DNA from: Candidatus Thiodiazotropha taylori
GTDB taxonomy: Bacteria; Pseudomonadota; Gammaproteobacteria; Chromatiales; Chromatiaceae
DNA: 7,911 nucleotides
Assembly (NCBI GenBank): GCA_019100305.1
Contig: JAHRHW010000203.1
Span: 1-7,911 of the forward strand
Direction of reading: 5' to 3'
Both the position numbers and the translations under genes were made by a program. Below, one piece after another: positions 1 to 5,935 of this stretch. The notes under the pieces were generated by a model, which did no database searches, had not been told where the DNA came from, and saw only the letters and a program-made list of their open reading frames with translations. The number at the start of each line of letters is the position of its first letter. The first letter of the stretch is position 1.

Positions 1-1673
1 CCGCCAACGAACAGGTGATCGAGGTGTTGCAGTCGCGGGGTGCACTGATGCACGAAGAGCGGCTGCGACACAGCTACCCGCACTGCTGGCGGCATAAAAC
101 CCCGATCATCTTCCGTGCCACGCCGCAGTGGTTTGTCAGCATGGATCAGAGTGGGCTGCGGGAGCAGGCACTGCAGGAGATCGAGAAGGTCAGCTGGATG
201 CCCGATTGGGGCAAGGCGCGTATCCAGGGCATGGTGGAGAATCGTCCCGACTGGTGTATCTCCCGCCAGCGTACCTGGGGGGTGCCGATCACCTTGTTCA
301 TCAACAAGCAGAATGGGCAGCTGCACCCTGATACACCGGCATTGATCGAAAAGGTCGCGCAGCTGGTTGAGGGGCAGGGCTTTGAAGCCTGGTTCAATCT
401 CGATCTGGATCAGTTCCTCGGTGATGCGGCGGCCGACTATGAGCAGGTGACCGATACCCTGGATGTCTGGTTCGATTCCGGTGTCTCCCACCACTGTGTG
501 CTGGATGCCAGAGAGAACCTGACCTTTCCCGCCGACCTCTATCTGGAAGGCTCCGACCAGCATCGTGGCTGGTTTCAATCCTCGCTGATGACCTCGGTGG
601 CGATGAATGGCTGTGCCCCCTACAAGGCGGTGCTGACCCATGGTTTCACTGTCGATGCTCAAGGGCGCAAGATGTCCAAATCTCTGGGCAACGTGGTAGC
701 GCCGCAGAAGGTGCTGAAGACCCTGGGGGCGGATATCATTCGTCTGTGGGTTGCCGCCACGGACTATCGCAATGAGATGACCGTCTCCGACGAGATTCTC
801 AAGCGTACCGCAGATGCCTATCGCAGGATCCGTAATACGGCCCGCTTTCTGCTATCCAATCTGAACGGCTTCGATCCACAGCAGAATCTGCTCGAACCTT
901 CACAGATGATCGAGCTGGATCGTTGGGCGGTGGATCGCACCCTGCAACTGCAGCAGGAGATCGCGGAAGCCTACGGGGAGTACCAGTTCCATGTGATCTA
1001 TCAGAAGATCCATAACTTCTGTGTCAATGAGATGGGTGGTTTCTACCTGGATATCATCAAGGATCGTCAATACACCACCCAGGCTGACAGTCTGCCGCGA
1101 CGCTCCTGCCAGACCGCGATGTACCACATCATCGAAGCGATGGTGCGCTGGTTGGCGCCGATCCTCAGTTTCACCGCAGATGAGATCTGGAAGTCCATAC
1201 CGGGTGAGCGCAGTGAAAGTGTGTTCCTGGAGCAGTGGTATCAAGGTCTGTTTGGCCTGGATCCCAATGATTCCTTCAATGCGGATTATTGGCAGCAGAT
1301 CATCAATCTGCGGGAAGCGGTCAGCAAGGCGATGGAATCGTTTCGCGCGGAAGGCAACTCCTCCCTGGATGCGGATGTCACCATCTATGCTGATGATAAG
1401 TTGATTGACTCGCTGGCACAGCTGGAGGATGAATTGCGCTTTGTGTTGATCACCTCGGATGCCAGGGCGCTGCCGATGGCACAGAAGCCGGATCAGGTCG
1501 AGCTGGATGAGACCCTGGGAGTTGGTGTTCAGGTCACCGCTTCACCACATGCCAAGTGTGTCCGCTGCTGGCATCACAGGGAAGATGTGGGGAGTCATGC
1601 GGAGCATCCGGAACTCTGTGGCCGTTGTGTGGAGAATGTCAGCGGAGCTGGTGAACCCCGGCGCTTTGCCTGA
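1..1673 (+). CDS. ileS: Isoleucyl-tRNA synthetase, C-terminal part (5' end outside window)
   Basis: Class I aminoacyl-tRNA synthetase that charges tRNA-Ile with isoleucine in the cytoplasm. The reading frame is open from base 3, giving 556 visible codons. E. coli IleS has 938 residues, so about 380 are missing on the left, including the HIGH motif and most of the CP1 editing domain. Visible in order are the DWCISRQRTWGVP segment (from about 249), the WFDSG motif (468-482), GSDQHRGWF, and the KMSKS ATP-binding loop (669-683). The anticodon-binding helical domain follows, then a C-terminal zinc site with four Cys codons at 1557, 1566, 1617 and 1626 (CVRC and CGRC pairs). This zinc tail is typical of the bacterial E. 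coli-like enzyme. The frame is intact to TGA at 1671. lspA follows after 23 bases, the usual gammaproteobacterial pairing. An internal GTG at 15 is not a real start, since homology runs through it. Confidence 0.98.
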   Translation, partial: ANEQVIEVLQSRGALMHEERLRHSYPHCWRHKTPIIFRATPQWFVSMDQSGLREQALQEIEKVSWMPDWGKARIQGMVENRPDWCISRQRTWGVPITLFINKQNGQLHPDTPALIEKVAQLVEGQGFEAWFNLDLDQFLGDAAADYEQVTDTLDVWFDSGVSHHCVLDARENLTFPADLYLEGSDQHRGWFQSSLMTSVAMNGCAPYKAVLTHGFTVDAQGRKMSKSLGNVVAPQKVLKTLGADIIRLWVAATDYRNEMTVSDEILKRTADAYRRIRNTARFLLSNLNGFDPQQNLLEPSQMIELDRWAVDRTLQLQQEIAEAYGEYQFHVIYQKIHNFCVNEMGGFYLDIIKDRQYTTQADSLPRRSCQTAMYHIIEAMVRWLAPILSFTADEIWKSIPGERSESVFLEQWYQGLFGLDPNDSFNADYWQQIINLREAVSKAMESFRAEGNSSLDADVTIYADDKLIDSLAQLEDELRFVLITSDARALPMAQKPDQVELDETLGVGVQVTASPHAKCVRCWHHREDVGSHAEHPELCGRCVENVSGAGEPRRFA

Positions 1674-1696
1674 GACATTTTCAAAGGGATATCGAA

Positions 1697-2164
1697 ATGA
1701 TCAACTGGTTGTGGCTCTCCTTTGTTGTGATCTTGCTGGATCAGTTGACCAAGCAGATGGCCGACCGAATGCTGACGCTTTACGAGCCGGTCTATGTGTT
1801 GCCGATATTTGATCTGACCCTGATCTACAACAAGGGTGCGGCGTTCAGCTTTCTCAGCGATCAGGGGGGCTGGCAGCGTTGGTTTTTCACGGTGCTCGCC
1901 ATCGTGGTGACCACCGTACTGACTGTTTGGCTGTGGCGTTTAAAGCAGCAGGAGAAGTGGGTGGCGGTCTCCCTCTCGTTGATCATCGGTGGTGCCATCG
2001 GCAATGTGATCGACCGGATTCTGTTTGGTCATGTGATCGACTTTCTGCACTTCCACTATCAACAGCACTACTGGCCTGCATTCAATATTGCCGATTCTGC
2101 CATTACCCTGGGTGTGGGGATTATGTTGTACGATGCCCTGGTGCTGGCGAAGCGACGCGACTGA
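1697..2164 (+). CDS. lspA: Lipoprotein signal peptidase (signal peptidase II)
   Basis: Inner-membrane aspartyl protease that cleaves the signal peptide of diacylglyceryl-modified prolipoproteins just before the lipobox cysteine. The 155-residue product has the usual family length and hydrophobic layout: an N-terminal membrane segment (about 3-17), segments around 62-80 and 89-106, and a last one around 132-151. The conserved YNKGAAFSF block is at 44-52 and GGAIGNVIDR at 98-107. The catalytic aspartates are, by match to the P. aeruginosa enzyme, D115 (HVIDF) and D133 (FNIADS). The ATG is set by AAGGGA at 1684-1689, 7 bases upstream. The gene lies 23 bases after ileS and is probably co-transcribed with it. 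Downstream comes a NamZ-type gene instead of the fkpB-ispH pair found in E. coli. A lipoprotein substrate candidate is encoded 1.4 kb downstream at 3570. Confidence 0.97.
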   Translation: MINWLWLSFVVILLDQLTKQMADRMLTLYEPVYVLPIFDLTLIYNKGAAFSFLSDQGGWQRWFFTVLAIVVTTVLTVWLWRLKQQEKWVAVSLSLIIGGAIGNVIDRILFGHVIDFLHFHYQQHYWPAFNIADSAITLGVGIMLYDALVLAKRRD

Positions 2165-2215
2165 AGTCGTTAACAGACCCAGCCTCCAATTTCGCTGAGT
2201 GAGGATCGTCCCGGA

Positions 2216-3421
2216 ATGAAGTTCGGAATTGACCGTCTGATCGAGGAAACTGCACTACGGCGTCCTTTGGCCGGAAAGCGTATCGCTTTGCTTGCCCATC
2301 CTGCCTCAACCACTGCGGATCTGACCCATAGCCTGGATGCCCTTGCAGCTCTTCCGGATATTGAATTGACGGCCGCATTCGGTCCTCAACACGGCCTGCG
2401 TGGTGACAAGCAGGACAACATGGTGGAGAGCGGCGATGAGCATGACGGTCGTCTCGGTATTCCGTTGTTCAGCCTGTATGGGGAAGTGCGTCGTCCGACT
2501 GCAGAGATGATGGATAGCTTCGATCTGCTGCTGGTGGATCTGCAGGATCTCGGCTGTCGCATCTATACCTTTGTCACCACCCTGCGTTATATGCTGGAAG
2601 CGGCGTCCGCTCATGGCAAAGCGATCTGGCTGCTCGATCGTCCCAATCCAGCCGGCAGACCGGTTGAGGGATTGATGTTGCGTGAGGGTTGGGAGAGCTT
2701 TGTCGGTGCCGCTCCGATGCCGATGCGACACGGTCTCACGCTGGGTGAGATGGCCCTGTGGTTCATCGATCAATTCAAACTCGATGTTGAGTGTGAAGTG
2801 ATCCGTATGAGTGGCTGGCAACCGGAATCGGCACCGGGTTATGGCTGGCCGTTGGCGGAGCGGACCTGGATCAATCCCAGTCCGAATGCGCCCAACCTGT
2901 CGATGGCCAGATGTTATGCAGGAACGGTCATGCTGGAAGGCACAACATTGTCCGAAGGGCGCGGTACCACAAGACCCCTGGAGTTGTTCGGTGCGCCGGA
3001 TATCGATGTACCGGCGCTGATAAAAACCATGCAAGAGTTGAGTCCCGGTTGGCTTGAGGGGTGTCGGTTACGTCCTTGCTGGTTCGAGCCAACTTTCCAT
3101 AAGCATGCCGGTCAGTTGTGTCACGGGATTCAGATCCATGTGGACAACGAAGCGCACTACCGGCACACCAGTTTCAAACCCTGGCGCCTCCAGGCATTGG
3201 CCTTCAAGGCGCTACGCCAGTTGCAACCTGACTATCTCCTGTGGCGAGATTTTCCCTACGAATATGAGTTCGAACGGCTTGCCATCGATCTGATCAATGG
3301 TTCGAGTCTGCTGCGGGAGTGGGTTGATAATCCTGATGCATCGGTTGAAGAGCTTGATGCTTTGGCAACAGTGGATGAGACGGCCTGGTGTCAGGCAACT
3401 GAGAGGTTCAAGCTCTATTGA
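2216..3421 (+). CDS. DUF1343 / NamZ-like exo-beta-N-acetylmuramidase family protein (GH171)
   Basis: Family membership rests on a run of typical DUF1343 motifs in the 401-residue product: GPQHGLRG (56-63), VDLQDLGCR (107-115), LDRPNPAG (140-147), PMRHGLTLGE (169-178), SPNAPNL (222-228) and EGTTLSEGRGTTRPLE (241-256). A C-terminal His/Cys/Gly stretch lies around 294-309. The founding member, B. subtilis NamZ (YbbC), removes N-acetylmuramic acid from the non-reducing ends of peptidoglycan fragments. Two points are odd. There is no signal peptide or lipobox, so the protein should be cytoplasmic, unlike secreted NamZ proteins. Residue 58 is Gln where, from memory, many members have Glu (PEHG), so the activity may differ. 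The ATG is supported by GAGG at 2201-2204. The gene lies 51 bases after lspA on the same strand, so read-through from ileS-lspA is likely. Family assignment is secure; substrate is inferred. Confidence 0.9.
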   Translation: MKFGIDRLIEETALRRPLAGKRIALLAHPASTTADLTHSLDALAALPDIELTAAFGPQHGLRGDKQDNMVESGDEHDGRLGIPLFSLYGEVRRPTAEMMDSFDLLLVDLQDLGCRIYTFVTTLRYMLEAASAHGKAIWLLDRPNPAGRPVEGLMLREGWESFVGAAPMPMRHGLTLGEMALWFIDQFKLDVECEVIRMSGWQPESAPGYGWPLAERTWINPSPNAPNLSMARCYAGTVMLEGTTLSEGRGTTRPLELFGAPDIDVPALIKTMQELSPGWLEGCRLRPCWFEPTFHKHAGQLCHGIQIHVDNEAHYRHTSFKPWRLQALAFKALRQLQPDYLLWRDFPYEYEFERLAIDLINGSSLLREWVDNPDASVEELDALATVDETAWCQATERFKLY

Positions 3422-3452
3422 ATCATGTAGCATATGGTTATGAGAATTAACC

Positions 3453-3545
3453 GCAAATGAACGCTAATCACTGCAAACTCGGCATTATAACTTTGCCATT
3501 GTGGTTGCTGTTTGCCTGGGTTCCCGATGATTAGCGTTCATTTGC
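3453..3545. repeat. Long perfect inverted repeat (18-bp arms, 57-bp centre)
   Basis: The left arm GCAAATGAACGCTAATCA (3453-3470) is the exact reverse complement of the right arm at 3528-3545. The 57-base centre (3471-3527) contains no reading frame of note. Pairing stops abruptly on both sides, apart from AA/TT two bases further out. There is no T-run after the right arm, so this is not a standard terminator. The arms resemble a GCAAATGAACGC-type repeat that I recall from other proteobacterial genomes, which would make this a REP- or MITE-like element. That is memory, not a search. It fills most of the 148-base gap between the NamZ-type gene and the lipoprotein gene, ending 24 bases before the latter's ATG. 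Confidence 0.8.
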
Positions 3546-3569
3546 AATTGGTCGTTTTGGTAAACAAGC

Positions 3570-4178
3570 ATGAATAACAATCTGTTTTACTTTTTATTGA
3601 TGGTCGCTGCCTTGCTTTTGCTCGTTGCCTGCAGTAATGAGAATCCGTCGGTGGAACAGAGCACACCACCACAACCGCAAAGCCAACCGGCGCAAATGAT
3701 TTCGCTGCCATTGAAAAATCCCAGTTTTGAACAGTCCGATCGGTTCGTAAAAGGCTGGGGATTCTCCCAGCATGCGGGGGAGCCCGCATACGAGGTGTCC
3801 ATCGATACCACCGAAAGTACGAACGGGAAACACAGTTACCGTATTGAGCGCAAGTTGGTTCAGGCCTGGGGAATGATCAATCAGTGGCTGCCACTGGATA
3901 GTGCGGTGGGTAAATCGATCAAGTTGAGTGCCATGATCAAAAGCGAAGCGCTGGGGCCGAAAGGGTTTGACCTTAGCCTGGTGTTTCGCAAAGCCAACAA
4001 GAAATTTATCAGCGAAATCTCTTCAGAGATTGTGACAGGCAGCCATGGGTGGCAGCGACTTGAAGTTGTTGCGGTTGTTCCAGCCAAAACGGCTCATTTA
4101 CAGATTACCGCGGTATTGAATGATGCAGGTACGGCTTGGCTCGATGATGTGCAGCTTAGCCTTGTCGATAAGCAGTGA
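3570..4178 (+). CDS. Predicted outer-membrane lipoprotein with carbohydrate-binding-like beta domain
   Basis: The 202-residue product starts with a lipoprotein signal peptide: MNNN, a hydrophobic stretch (5-20) and lipobox LVAC with the lipidated Cys at residue 21. Ser at +2 instead of Asp predicts sorting to the outer membrane by the E. coli rule. A Pro/Gln/Ser-rich linker (about 25-44) leads to one beta-rich domain (about 47-199). That domain opens with LKNPSFE, has a GW pair soon after, and ends with AWLDDVQL. This frame (NPSFE ... GW ... WLDDV) is typical of CBM4/9-like and related galactose-binding-like jelly-roll domains, so glycan binding is a reasonable guess; no catalytic motif is seen. 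The ribosome site is weak, but the next ATG (codon 11) would destroy the signal peptide, so 3570 is preferred. I do not recognise a named family. LspA, encoded 1.4 kb upstream, would process it. Confidence 0.82.
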   Translation: MNNNLFYFLLMVAALLLLVACSNENPSVEQSTPPQPQSQPAQMISLPLKNPSFEQSDRFVKGWGFSQHAGEPAYEVSIDTTESTNGKHSYRIERKLVQAWGMINQWLPLDSAVGKSIKLSAMIKSEALGPKGFDLSLVFRKANKKFISEISSEIVTGSHGWQRLEVVAVVPAKTAHLQITAVLNDAGTAWLDDVQLSLVDKQ

Positions 4179-4263
4179 TATCTCATTGGAGTCTTAGGCT
4201 GGGCATCGGGAGTTGTCAGCGGCGATTCTATGAGAGTCCACCCAAAGGACAAGGGGTAACAAG

Positions 4264-4947
4264 GTGTTCGAAGCGAAAAAGGCGATTCTGCTGGATATGA
4301 ATGGTACCTTCATGTTTGGCGAAGACCGCTTCGGTAATAACGAAGACTATTCAGAGTACTACTACGGAATTGGTGGCAAGCTGGAGAAGTCTTCTGTCAA
4401 CCGTCTGATTGCTAAGGTCTACGCTTATCTGGATGTGCGCTATCCTGATGAACGTTACAGGGATAACTTCCCAAGCGTCAAAGAGGCCCTTTCAGCGGTG
4501 GCTGATTCAGCGCTCTCCCGTTCGGAGATTGACAGAATCATCAGCACATTTTCATTTCATGAACATGGTCATATACCGCAACAGTATGTTGAAACCCTGC
4601 TGGCGCTGGCAAGCAAATTCACGCTTGCCGCGGTGATCGATATCTGGGCGCCGAAGGAGAGGTGGCTAAGAACCTTCAGTGACAGGGGGATTGACGGCCT
4701 GTTCAAGGCGATCTCATTTTCATCCGATCATGGTGTGGTGAAACCCTCGCCAAAGCCCTTCAGGCGCATTGTGGAGGCGCTGGGCTGCAGTGAACAGGAT
4801 TGCCTGGTAATCGGTGATTCAGTCAGGCGTGATCTTGGGGGTGCATGTGCTGCTGGAGTGGATTGCGTGCTTGTGGGTGGGGTTTATGACAGCAGGGCGG
4901 TAGCCAGTTATCCCAATCTGTTGGCCTTCGAAGATGATTGTTGCTGA
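4264..4947 (+). CDS. HAD-superfamily hydrolase-like protein with altered motif I (DMNGT)
   Basis: A 227-residue cytoplasmic protein of the haloacid dehalogenase superfamily. Motif I is LLDMNGTF with the nucleophile Asp11. The +2 position, normally the acid/base Asp (DxD), is Asn13. A helical cap region follows (about 20-110). Motif II, usually a Ser/Thr after a hydrophobic strand, appears as AAVIDIW (122-128), without a clear Ser/Thr. Motif III is K160 in VKPSPKPF, and motif IV is GDSVRRD with D185 and D190. The Rossmann core is therefore complete, but two catalytic positions look changed. Phosphatase activity may be weak, or the protein may do other HAD chemistry. Substrate is unknown. GTG is the start: AAGGGG at 4251-4256 lies 7 bases upstream, and the first internal ATG (codon 12) is inside motif I. 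It follows the lipoprotein gene by 85 bases and is followed by a repeat region. Confidence 0.87.
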   Translation: MFEAKKAILLDMNGTFMFGEDRFGNNEDYSEYYYGIGGKLEKSSVNRLIAKVYAYLDVRYPDERYRDNFPSVKEALSAVADSALSRSEIDRIISTFSFHEHGHIPQQYVETLLALASKFTLAAVIDIWAPKERWLRTFSDRGIDGLFKAISFSSDHGVVKPSPKPFRRIVEALGCSEQDCLVIGDSVRRDLGGACAAGVDCVLVGGVYDSRAVASYPNLLAFEDDCC

Positions 4948-4972
4948 GCCACTGTTATCGCCAGGATATAAA

Positions 4973-5200
4973 ACAGGCAGGTATATTTATCTCCTCTTCT
5001 GAAGGCAGGGATAATAACTCACTTCTCCCCTTGAGGGAGAGGGGTCGGAGGATAGGGCGAGAATAATCGTCTTGATCCTGATGTGAAACCAATGTGATAA
5101 AGATGAAGGTGCAGTGAGTTTTTGTCCCTGTTAGCCAGCGGAAACGCTTCGCGTACACCCTCTCCCCAACCCCTCTCCCATCAAGGGAGAGGGGCTTTTA
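4973..5200. repeat. Tandem palindromic repeat, copy 1
   Basis: First of two related units in the gene-free stretch 4948-5523. Alignment to copy 2 has a near-constant offset of 241 bases from 4973 up to about 5160. Upstream of about 5000 the similarity is faint, and from 5015 it is clear. The unit holds an imperfect palindrome at its left (5022-5042, CTTCTCCC paired with GGGAGAGG), a conserved non-coding core (5081-5160), and a perfect 10-bp hairpin at its right end (5170-5194). Copy 1 keeps a stretch of about 13 bases near 5160-5172 that copy 2 lacks. No transposase or reading frame with family features is present. Confidence 0.8.
5170..5200 (+). terminator. Terminator-like hairpin closing repeat copy 1
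   Basis: CCCCTCTCCC (5170-5179) pairs perfectly with GGGAGAGGGG (5185-5194) across a 5-base ATCAA loop, followed by CTTTTA. A GC-rich stem followed by a short T-run can act as a Rho-independent terminator for transcripts coming from the HAD gene. The T-run is only four long, and the same palindrome occurs repeatedly in this region, so it may be primarily a repeat-element end. Termination is inferred. Confidence 0.45.
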
Positions 5201-5213
5201 GGTCAGCAGATGG

Positions 5214-5428
5214 ACAGGGTGGGATTACTTCAGAATACCTAAAGGCTGGGGGTTTTAACTCCCCTCTCCCCTTGCGGGAGAGGGGTTGGGGGAGAGGGGG
5301 AGAAAAAGAGTCTTGGTTTTCATGTGAAACCAGCGTGATAAAGATGAAGGCGCGGCGAGTTTCTGTCTCTACTAGTCAGTGGAAACACCTCGCATACATC
5401 CTCTCCCGTCAAGGGAGAAGGGCTCTTA
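5214..5428. repeat. Tandem palindromic repeat, copy 2
   Basis: Second unit, starting 13 bases after copy 1 ends. It opens clearly at 5256 with TAACTC followed by a perfect 10-bp palindrome (5261-5285). It continues with a G-run tract (5286-5300) and the conserved core (5322-5401). It ends in an imperfect hairpin (CTCTCCC 5401-5407 with GGGAGA 5413-5418) and CTCTTA. Over 80 aligned core bases the two copies differ at 15 positions, all transitions and with no gaps. A short ACAGG match at 5457 sits where a third copy would begin, but nothing after it supports one. Confidence 0.8.
5261..5300 (+). other. Perfect palindrome overlapping a G-quadruplex motif
   Basis: CCCCTCTCCC (5261-5270) and GGGAGAGGGG (5276-5285) form a 10-bp stem with a 5-base loop. 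The right arm is also the first half of a four-run G tract on the + strand: G3 at 5276-5278, G4 at 5282-5285, G5 at 5288-5292 and G5 at 5296-5300, with loops of 3, 2 and 3 bases. That satisfies the standard G-quadruplex pattern. The hairpin and the quadruplex use the same bases, so they are mutually exclusive. Confidence 0.7.
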
Positions 5429-5446
5429 GTTTGGCTTGCGGGAAGA

Positions 5447-5475
5447 TTGAAAGTTAACAGGCCCCAAAATATAGA
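5447..5475 (+). promoter_or_regulatory. Possible sigma-70 promoter upstream of the GFA-type gene
   Basis: TTGAAA (5447-5452) matches 5 of 6 bases of the -35 consensus. TATAGA (5470-5475) matches 4 of 6 of the -10 consensus, with 17 bases between. Transcription would start at about 5482, some 40 bases before the GFA gene's ATG and right at the palindrome 5481-5500. The placement is sensible, but the -10 match is modest. Confidence 0.4.
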
Positions 5476-5480
5476 AACAT

Positions 5481-5500
5481 CATGAACAAATCTGTTCATG
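5481..5500. promoter_or_regulatory. Operator-like perfect inverted repeat
   Basis: CATGAACA (5481-5488) and TGTTCATG (5493-5500) are exact reverse complements separated by AATC. A 20-base dyad of this size suits a dimeric repressor. It lies over the predicted transcription start and 23 bases before the GFA-type gene's ATG, where binding would block initiation. Alternatively it could form a short 5' hairpin in the mRNA. No regulator gene is seen nearby. Confidence 0.45.
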
Positions 5501-5523
5501 CCTGGTGATAAAAGGAGATAGAG

Positions 5524-5919
5524 ATGGCAATTAGAGGTTCATGTGCCTGTGGTGAAGTGACCTATGAGGTTGATGGTGAGTTGCATGATGCAGCTTCCTG
5601 TCACTGTTCCATGTGCAGGAAGGCCAACGGCACTCAATCCTCCGCATTTGCTCTGATTGAACCGGGTAAGCTGTCATGGCTGACTGGAGAGTCGCTGTTG
5701 ACTCACTACAGCTCTTCCGAAGAGATGGGAAGTTTTTTCTGTAGTAGATGCGGTTCACCGCTTGCTGGAACCTATCAGGGTGTGATCGGCTGGGTTACTC
5801 TGGGGTGTGTCGATGGAGAGCCTGGGGTAAAGGTCGAGAAACACATTTTCATGGGCAGTAAAGCCTCTTGGGAGACCAATCCGGGCGATGTGCTTGAATT
5901 TGATGAATTTGCCGATTGA
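5524..5919 (+). CDS. GFA / CENP-V family zinc-binding protein
   Basis: A 131-residue protein of the glutathione-dependent formaldehyde-activating (GFA, PF04828-type) family. The cysteine pattern is complete: GSCACGEV gives C7 and C9, FCSRCGSPL gives C73 and C76 (together the structural zinc site), and CHCSMC gives C26, C28 and C31, matching the CxCxxC second zinc site of Paracoccus Gfa. Gfa was proposed to help formaldehyde react with glutathione, but most family members, including short ones like this, have no proven function. A formaldehyde role should not be assumed. The start is firm: AGGAG at 5513-5517 lies 6 bases before the ATG. It is probably a single-gene transcript with its own promoter and operator-like dyad. 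It converges on the gene ending at 5936, with only 16 bases between stop codons. The neighbouring glutathione reductase fits a thiol theme but is on the other strand. Confidence 0.92.
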   Translation: MAIRGSCACGEVTYEVDGELHDAASCHCSMCRKANGTQSSAFALIEPGKLSWLTGESLLTHYSSSEEMGSFFCSRCGSPLAGTYQGVIGWVTLGCVDGEPGVKVEKHIFMGSKASWETNPGDVLEFDEFAD

Positions 5920-5935
5920 TCGATGTGCCGCTGAG

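Noticed and set aside
2306..3034. A 242-codon - strand open frame within the NamZ-type gene
   Set aside because: The + strand frame carries the conserved DUF1343 motifs over this whole span; the antisense frame is a by-product of codon bias.
3486..3491. TATAAC, a good -10-like hexamer inside the inverted-repeat centre
   Set aside because: No acceptable -35 hexamer lies 16-18 bases upstream, so it is not reported as a promoter for the lipoprotein gene.
3422..4947. A complete mobile element or defence island covering the lipoprotein and HAD genes
   Set aside because: No transposase, integrase or matching terminal repeats on both sides; the palindromes at 3453 and 4973 are unrelated in sequence.
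4973..5428. A CRISPR-like array
   Set aside because: There are only two long diverged units with no short identical repeats or regular spacers, and no cas genes.
5122..5457. A 111-codon + strand open frame across the tandem repeats
   Set aside because: It is a translation of the palindromic repeat (rich in PSPQPLS, LPLRERG-type strings), a well-known kind of false gene call; it has no family features and no good ribosome site.
5457..5475. Start of a third repeat copy (ACAGG at the expected spacing)
   Set aside because: Only about five bases match at the right place and nothing after them aligns, which chance can explain.
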